DNA of 64,000 nucleotides, taken from Heterocephalus glaber (taxonomy: Eukaryota; Chordata; Mammalia; Rodentia; Bathyergidae). Both the position numbers and the translations under genes were made by a program. Location of the stretch: assembly GCF_000247695.1 (NCBI RefSeq), contig NW_004624843.1, positions 5,176,604 to 5,240,603 of the forward strand, given 5' to 3'. Shown here piece after piece: positions 59,661 to 64,000 of this stretch. The notes beneath the pieces were generated by a model. It was not told the origin of the DNA, did not search any database, and saw nothing but the letters and a program-made list of their open reading frames with translations. Each line of letters starts with the position of its first letter. Positions within the stretch are counted from its first letter, which is position 1.

Positions 59661-59779
59661 CCTGAGGCTACAGAAACTTTCTGTGTCCTTATCAGAGACT
59701 ACACCTGCGGGTGTGCCAGGCCTGTGGAGGACGCAGACTCACGCCTGGCGCCCATCTACCTATTGAAGGCAGCAGGGCT

Positions 59780-59875
59780 CAGCCTAATGAGCACAAGCCT
59801 TAGGGCCAATCGTGTCTGCGGGCTCAGGGCAGTGGCTGCATTATCACAATGGCCTGCGATAATCAGAGACACACA
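59780..59875. promoter_or_regulatory. Candidate upstream regulatory block of ALP gene 3
   Basis: SINE-free stretch about 500-580 bp before the likely start site with CCAAT (59806-59810) and two opposed GATA motifs, TTATC (59841-59845) and GATAA (59858-59862). Intestinal phosphatase genes are known GATA4/CDX/HNF targets; function here is inferred from motifs only. Confidence 0.3.
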
Positions 59876-60364
59876 TAGGCCCCTAGTCAATACGGACCCC
59901 ATCAGCCTCACCCTGCCCACAGCAAGTCACTTCCAGCCCTGAGCCTGCAGGGCCACTAAGGTCACTGAGGACAGGCCACATGGGTGGCGAGGTAGCCTCT
60001 GTTCCCTCATGTACAGGGTTCGTGGCATCCGAGGCCACACCCAGCCAGTGGCTCCAGCTGGGTGGTTCAAGCCCCATCTCCCTCCAGCCCCAGAGCAGAG
60101 GCTGCCCCAGCTGATTCTCAAGAATAATAAAAAAGGAGGTGAAGGAAGGACTGATAGGTGCTAAGACAGTGTAGGCAGAGGGGTGGGACAGCCTCCAGTA
60201 GCACAAAGGGCTGAGCCCCTGCGCTACATGGTGGGGAGGCATCATGCAGTGGCCTCAGGACCCTCGCCGGGCTTGCCTGCCCTTCCCTGACCCTTCCTAA
60301 CCCCATAGGGCCGGGGCGGGTCAGGGTGGCCACCCAGATGAGGGGAGGGAACAAAGTCTCCCCC

Positions 60365-60371
60365 TATTTAA
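60365..60371 (+). promoter_or_regulatory. ALPI: TATA-like element of ALP gene 3 (TATTTAA)
   Basis: TATTTAAG lies 67-73 bp before the ATG and is preceded by a GC box GGGGCGGG at 60313-60320. Human ALPI is recalled to use a TTTAAG-type box with nearby KLF4/ZBP-89 GC sites. The leader from CCTCTGCCG to the ATG is almost identical to that of gene 2, whose corresponding box is only a weak CATAAG. Confidence 0.6.
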
Positions 60372-60437
60372 GCCGTGACTGTGTGCAGTAGCTAGTCCTC
60401 TGCCGTCCCAGCCTCCCACCCACCACCATCCCCAGAC

Positions 60438-63203
60438 ATGCAGGGAGCCCAGGCGCTGCTGCTGCTGCCACTGCTGCTGCTGGGCCTCAGGCTACGGCTG
60501 ACCCTTGGCATCATCCCAGGTAATGCGGCTCCCCCAAGCCCCCCACCAAGGGCCACCTCTGCCCCGGCCTGACCCGGACCCCCTCTCCCCGGCCAGAGGA
60601 GGAGGAGAACCCGGACTTCTGGAACCAAAAAGGAAATGAGGCCTTGGCAGCTGCTAAGAAGCTGCAGCCCATTCAGACTGCGGCCAAGAACCTCATCCTC
60701 TTCCTGGGGGACGGTGAGTGTGCAGGGCCGGGGCCCCTCCACCTCTGCCTCCTCCGCCTGGCCCTGCTGAGTCCAGGCCAGCCCGGGGCTCAGCCTGACG
60801 GGTTCTGCGCCTCAGGGATGGGGGTGTCCACGGTGACCGCCACCAGGATCCTGAAGGGGCAGATGCAGGGCCACCTGGGACCAGAGACGCCTCTGACCAT
60901 GGATCGATTCCCATACATGGCGCTGTCCAAGGTGAGCAGGGCTGGGGAGGGCCCAGGGGCAGTGGGCACAGGCTCAGGTCTGGGTACAGACTGGGCTCTG
61001 CCTAGAGCACAGCTGAGGGCGTCTCTGTGCCCAGACCTACAGTGTGGACAGACAGGTGCCAGACAGCGCAAGCACAGCCACCGCATACCTATGTGGGGTC
61101 AAGACCAACTACAAGACCATCGGTGTGAGCGCTGCCGCCCGCTTTGCCCAGTGCAACACAACCTGGGGCAATGAGGTCACCTCTGTGATGTACCAGGCCA
61201 AGAAAGCAGGTACGCTTGGGCCTGGAACTGGGATCAGAAGCAGCCAGGAGCTCTACATGGCCCCTCCTGACCTCTGTCCTCTTCAGGGAAGTCTGTCGGA
61301 ATCGTGACCACCACCAGGGTCCAGCACGCCTCGCCGGCAGGCACCTATGCACACACCGTGAACCGCAACTGGTACTCGGACGCCGACATGCCCGCCTCAG
61401 CGCGCCAGGAGGGCTGCCGGGACATCGCCACGCAGCTCGTCTCCAACATGGACATTGATGTGCGGCACGAAAAGGACGGGGAGCGGAGCTGGAAGAAGGG
61501 GTGGACCACAGTCCCAGGGACCCAGCAGCCTGGGCCCTGCGGCCTCCATGGGTGTCTGGGGGGCTCCCGAGGGGTGGCAGGGTGGGTGGATGGGGAGCTG
61601 GGATTGTGTGAGGAGGGGACAGGTGGTCATTCGTGCCCCGAGTCCAGCTGTTCTCATCTGACCATAGGTGATCCTGGGTGGGGGCCGGAAATACATGTTT
61701 CCCTTGGGGACCAGAGACCCTGAGTATCCAGATGATGCCAACTCCACGGGAGCCAGGCAGGACGGGAAGGACCTGGTGCAGGAGTGGCTGTCCAAGCACG
61801 AGGTGACGGGCGCACGGGGCGGGACCTGGGGGTCGGGACAGACTGCGGTTTCGGGCTGTGGGCTGAGGCCTGGCTGTCCCCGAAGGGCTCTCAGTACGTG
61901 TGGAACCGCACAGAGCTGCTCCGGGTGTCCCAGGACCCGTCCGTGACCCGCCTCATGGGTGAGAGCCCTCCCGCCTGCCCCTGGGTGGCCCCAGACAGCC
62001 GCCCTGCAGCACGTGTGAACCCCTGCCATGACCCCTGCCAGCCTGGCAGTCACCCTCGGTCCCTTGTCCCTCAGGCCTTTTTGAGCCTTCTGACACAAAA
62101 TTTGAGATCTCCCGAGACCCTGAGCTGGACCCGTCCCTGGCGGAGATGACAGAGGCAGCCCTGCACGTGCTGAGCAGGAACCCCAACGGCTTCTACCTCT
62201 TCGTGGAGGGTGAGGGGGGCGCCTGGCACACAGGCCGGGAGGGGCATCCGGAAATAATGGAGCAAGCAGCAGCTGTCCTGGGTTCCCGCAGGGGGCCGCA
62301 TCGACCGTGGTCACCACGAGGGCTCAGCCTACCGAGCACTCACCGAGGCGGTCATGTTCGACTCTGCCATCGACAAGGCCGGGCAGCTCACCAGCGAGCA
62401 GGACACCCTGACCCTCATCACCGCCGACCACTCCCACGTCTTCACGTTCGGGGGCTACACCCTGCGGGGGACCTCCATCTTCGGTAGGCCAGGGGCTGGG
62501 CGGGTGCTCCTGCTCATTTGATGGCAAAGGTCTCTCTGAGCCTCAGTTTCCTCATCCGTCCAGTGGGCAGGCTGATGATAGCACTGCTTCGTGCGGATCT
62601 TGGTTGGAATCAGCCCCAGACCAGACTAAAAGTGGGGATTGAGCAGGCGTACAGGTGCCCAAGCAGTGGTCGCTCCTCCCCCTGCAGGGTTGGCCCCTCG
62701 CCTGGCTGAGGACGGCAAGACCTACACCTCCATCCTATACGGCAACGGCCCAGGCTACGTCGGGGACAAGGGTCCCCGGCCCAATGTCACCGCGGAGGAG
62801 AGCGGTGAGTGGGGAGGGATCCCCAGGGGTTCAGGGGCAAAGAGGAGCTGGGGAGGCGGAGCCCGACTGTGCTGACCGCTGTGTCGCCCCAGGCAACCCC
62901 ACCTACCAGCAGCAGTCGGCAGTGCCTGTGCAATCGGAGACCCACGGCGGCGAGGACGTGGCGGTGTTCGCGCGCGGCCCGCAGGCGCACCTCATGCACG
63001 GCGTGCAGGAGCAGAGCTACATCGCGCACCTCATGGCCTTCGCCGGCTGCCTGGAGCCCTACACCGCCTGCGGCCTGCCGCCGCCCGGCCACAGCGCAGC
63101 CACGGACGCCCCCGCGGACGCCAGCGCGGACGCTGCGCCGCCTTCCCTGGCGCTGTTGGCCGGGACCGCGCTGCTCCTGCTGGGGGAGACCGCTGCGCCC
63201 TGA
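60438..63203 (+). CDS. ALPI: Alkaline phosphatase, intestinal type (ALP gene 3), 11 exons; Arg at position 317
   Basis: Exons 60438-60519, 60597-60713, 60816-60931, 61035-61209, 61287-61459, 61668-61802, 61886-61958, 62075-62209, 62292-62483, 62688-62804, 62893-63203; 1626 bp, 541 aa. Mature numbering coincides with human placental enzyme: Asp42 (FLGDG), Ser92 (VPDSAS), Glu311, Asp316, His320, Asp357, His358, His432. Ser429 is the intestinal-type residue. Glycosylation sites NTT, NRT and NVT; cysteines flanking LEPYTA; GPI tail. Oddity: [10 protein letters not shown] has Arg317 where mammalian enzymes, including genes 1 and 2 here, have His. The intron 5 donor is GTGCGG rather than GTGAGC. 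It is the last phosphatase gene in the window, the position of ALPI in human, hence the symbol; paralogue assignment is uncertain because of gene conversion. Confidence 0.93.
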
Positions 63204-64000
63204 TCGCTGTCCCCTCCGGCTCCGCCCAGCGCCCCGCCCCGGCCTCCTGCCCCGCCCCACCTGTCCTCTCTGAAACACCCAGGTCCCCCACCACTGGCTC
63301 CTGTGCCCCTTCCCGGTTGTTCCTGATCCTCACAAAGGGCCCCCAGGCCCCACCTCGGGCTGCCACCGCCAGGGTCCCTACGGGGTTTTCCTCCCAGGAT
63401 ACCCACCTCTGGGCGGACCCAGCCTCAGAGGAGCAAGGCTTCCCCTTCCCCCGCAGCGATCCAGCAGCCTTGGAGGCCGAAGCCGTGAGCCCCACGCCCA
63501 CCCCGATCGGGGCGGGGTGGGCTACTCTCGGACTCCCCTCCCCACCGCCCACGCCTGGACCCTTGCTTGGGACCCCGCGGGCACTGTTCCAGATCCCCCC
63601 ACACACAAGCTGAGCCACATCCACCCTGCCCCGGGGATGGCCCTGCGTGGCTTCCGTCCCGCCACACCACAGACACCCGGGAATGAGCCTCTCTTCCCTA
63701 CACCTCCATCCACACCTCCTACTGACTGCAGCTCACCCTGCAGGCCTCGAGCGCGGCCGCCTCTGGGATCTCTGCGAGGCTGGGACACCATCCCTGGCTG
63801 TCCCGCACCGACCCACCTCCGCACCCATCAGAGCGCACAGTGGGACCATGTCCCAAGCACTCAGCACCTCCACGCTTGACCCCCAGCTCCACCAGGAGGA
63901 GCCCCAGAAGCTGTGGCAGGGGCAGGCAGCGCAGAGCAGCCGATGTCCCCCTCCAAAGAAGACCCTCTGTCCCGCAGCTGATGGGAAAGACAAAGCAATA
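63204..64000 (+). other. 3' flank of ALP gene 3
   Basis: GC- and CpG-rich; no AATAAA or ATTAAA seen before the window ends, so the 3' end of the gene 3 transcript is probably outside or uses a variant signal. No other gene recognised. Confidence 0.5.

Noticed and set aside
61397..62317. 306-aa minus-strand open frame across ALP gene 3
   Set aside because: Antisense shadow of exons 5-9; the same shadow appears opposite genes 1 and 2 because those sequences are paralogous.

Overview
This is mammalian nuclear DNA, almost certainly from a rodent. Multi-exon genes with GT-AG introns sit in a background of 7SL-derived B1-like SINEs and tRNA-derived ID-like SINEs (many ending in a GGTACC-like tail plus an A-run), MaLR LTRs, old LINE-1 3' ends and a small DNA transposon. 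The SINE mix looks non-murine (squirrel-related or beaver/kangaroo-rat type); that placement is a weak inference. The gene order corresponds to the DIS3L2 - alkaline phosphatase cluster - ECEL1 region of human 2q37.

Layout: 1-15839 is a long DIS3L2 intron. 15840-19901 (+) holds seven coding exons encoding the C-terminal 320 or so residues of the exoribonuclease DIS3L2, with a poly(A) signal at 20202. Three complete 11-exon genes for tissue-restricted, GPI-anchored alkaline phosphatases follow: ALP gene 1 (30508-33273, +, 533 aa), ALP gene 2 (38154-41008, -, 548 aa) and ALP gene 3 (60438-63203, +, 541 aa). All have intact frames, splice sites, metal ligands and catalytic Ser, and all carry Ser at the position that is Glu in placental and Gly in germ-cell enzymes, so they look intestinal-type.

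Genes 1 and 2 lie in the two arms of a large inverted duplication (about 24.93-34.3 kb against 37.35-48.21 kb). The spacer contains two intact orphan exons of the M13 peptidase ECEL1, in the convergent orientation ECEL1 has to ALPI in other mammals. Gene 2 is a mosaic: its 5' part and most of its 3' part match gene 3, including introns, while about 0.73 kb in the middle (exon 4 to intron 6) matches gene 1, the signature of gene conversion. Gene 3 has Arg at the His317 position next to the zinc ligands. Gene 2 has a divergent crown-domain exon and a lengthened GPI-linker minisatellite.

The remaining intergenic DNA is repeat-rich: a solo LTR in only one duplication arm, a nearly complete MaLR provirus, a 193-bp foldback DNA transposon, bursts of ID SINEs, a likely processed retrocopy of an unidentified gene (53.7-54.95 kb) and, in the DIS3L2 intron, a LINE-1 ORF1 fragment flanked by 14-bp direct repeats. 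All homology statements come from reading the sequence and recalled family knowledge; no searches were run.
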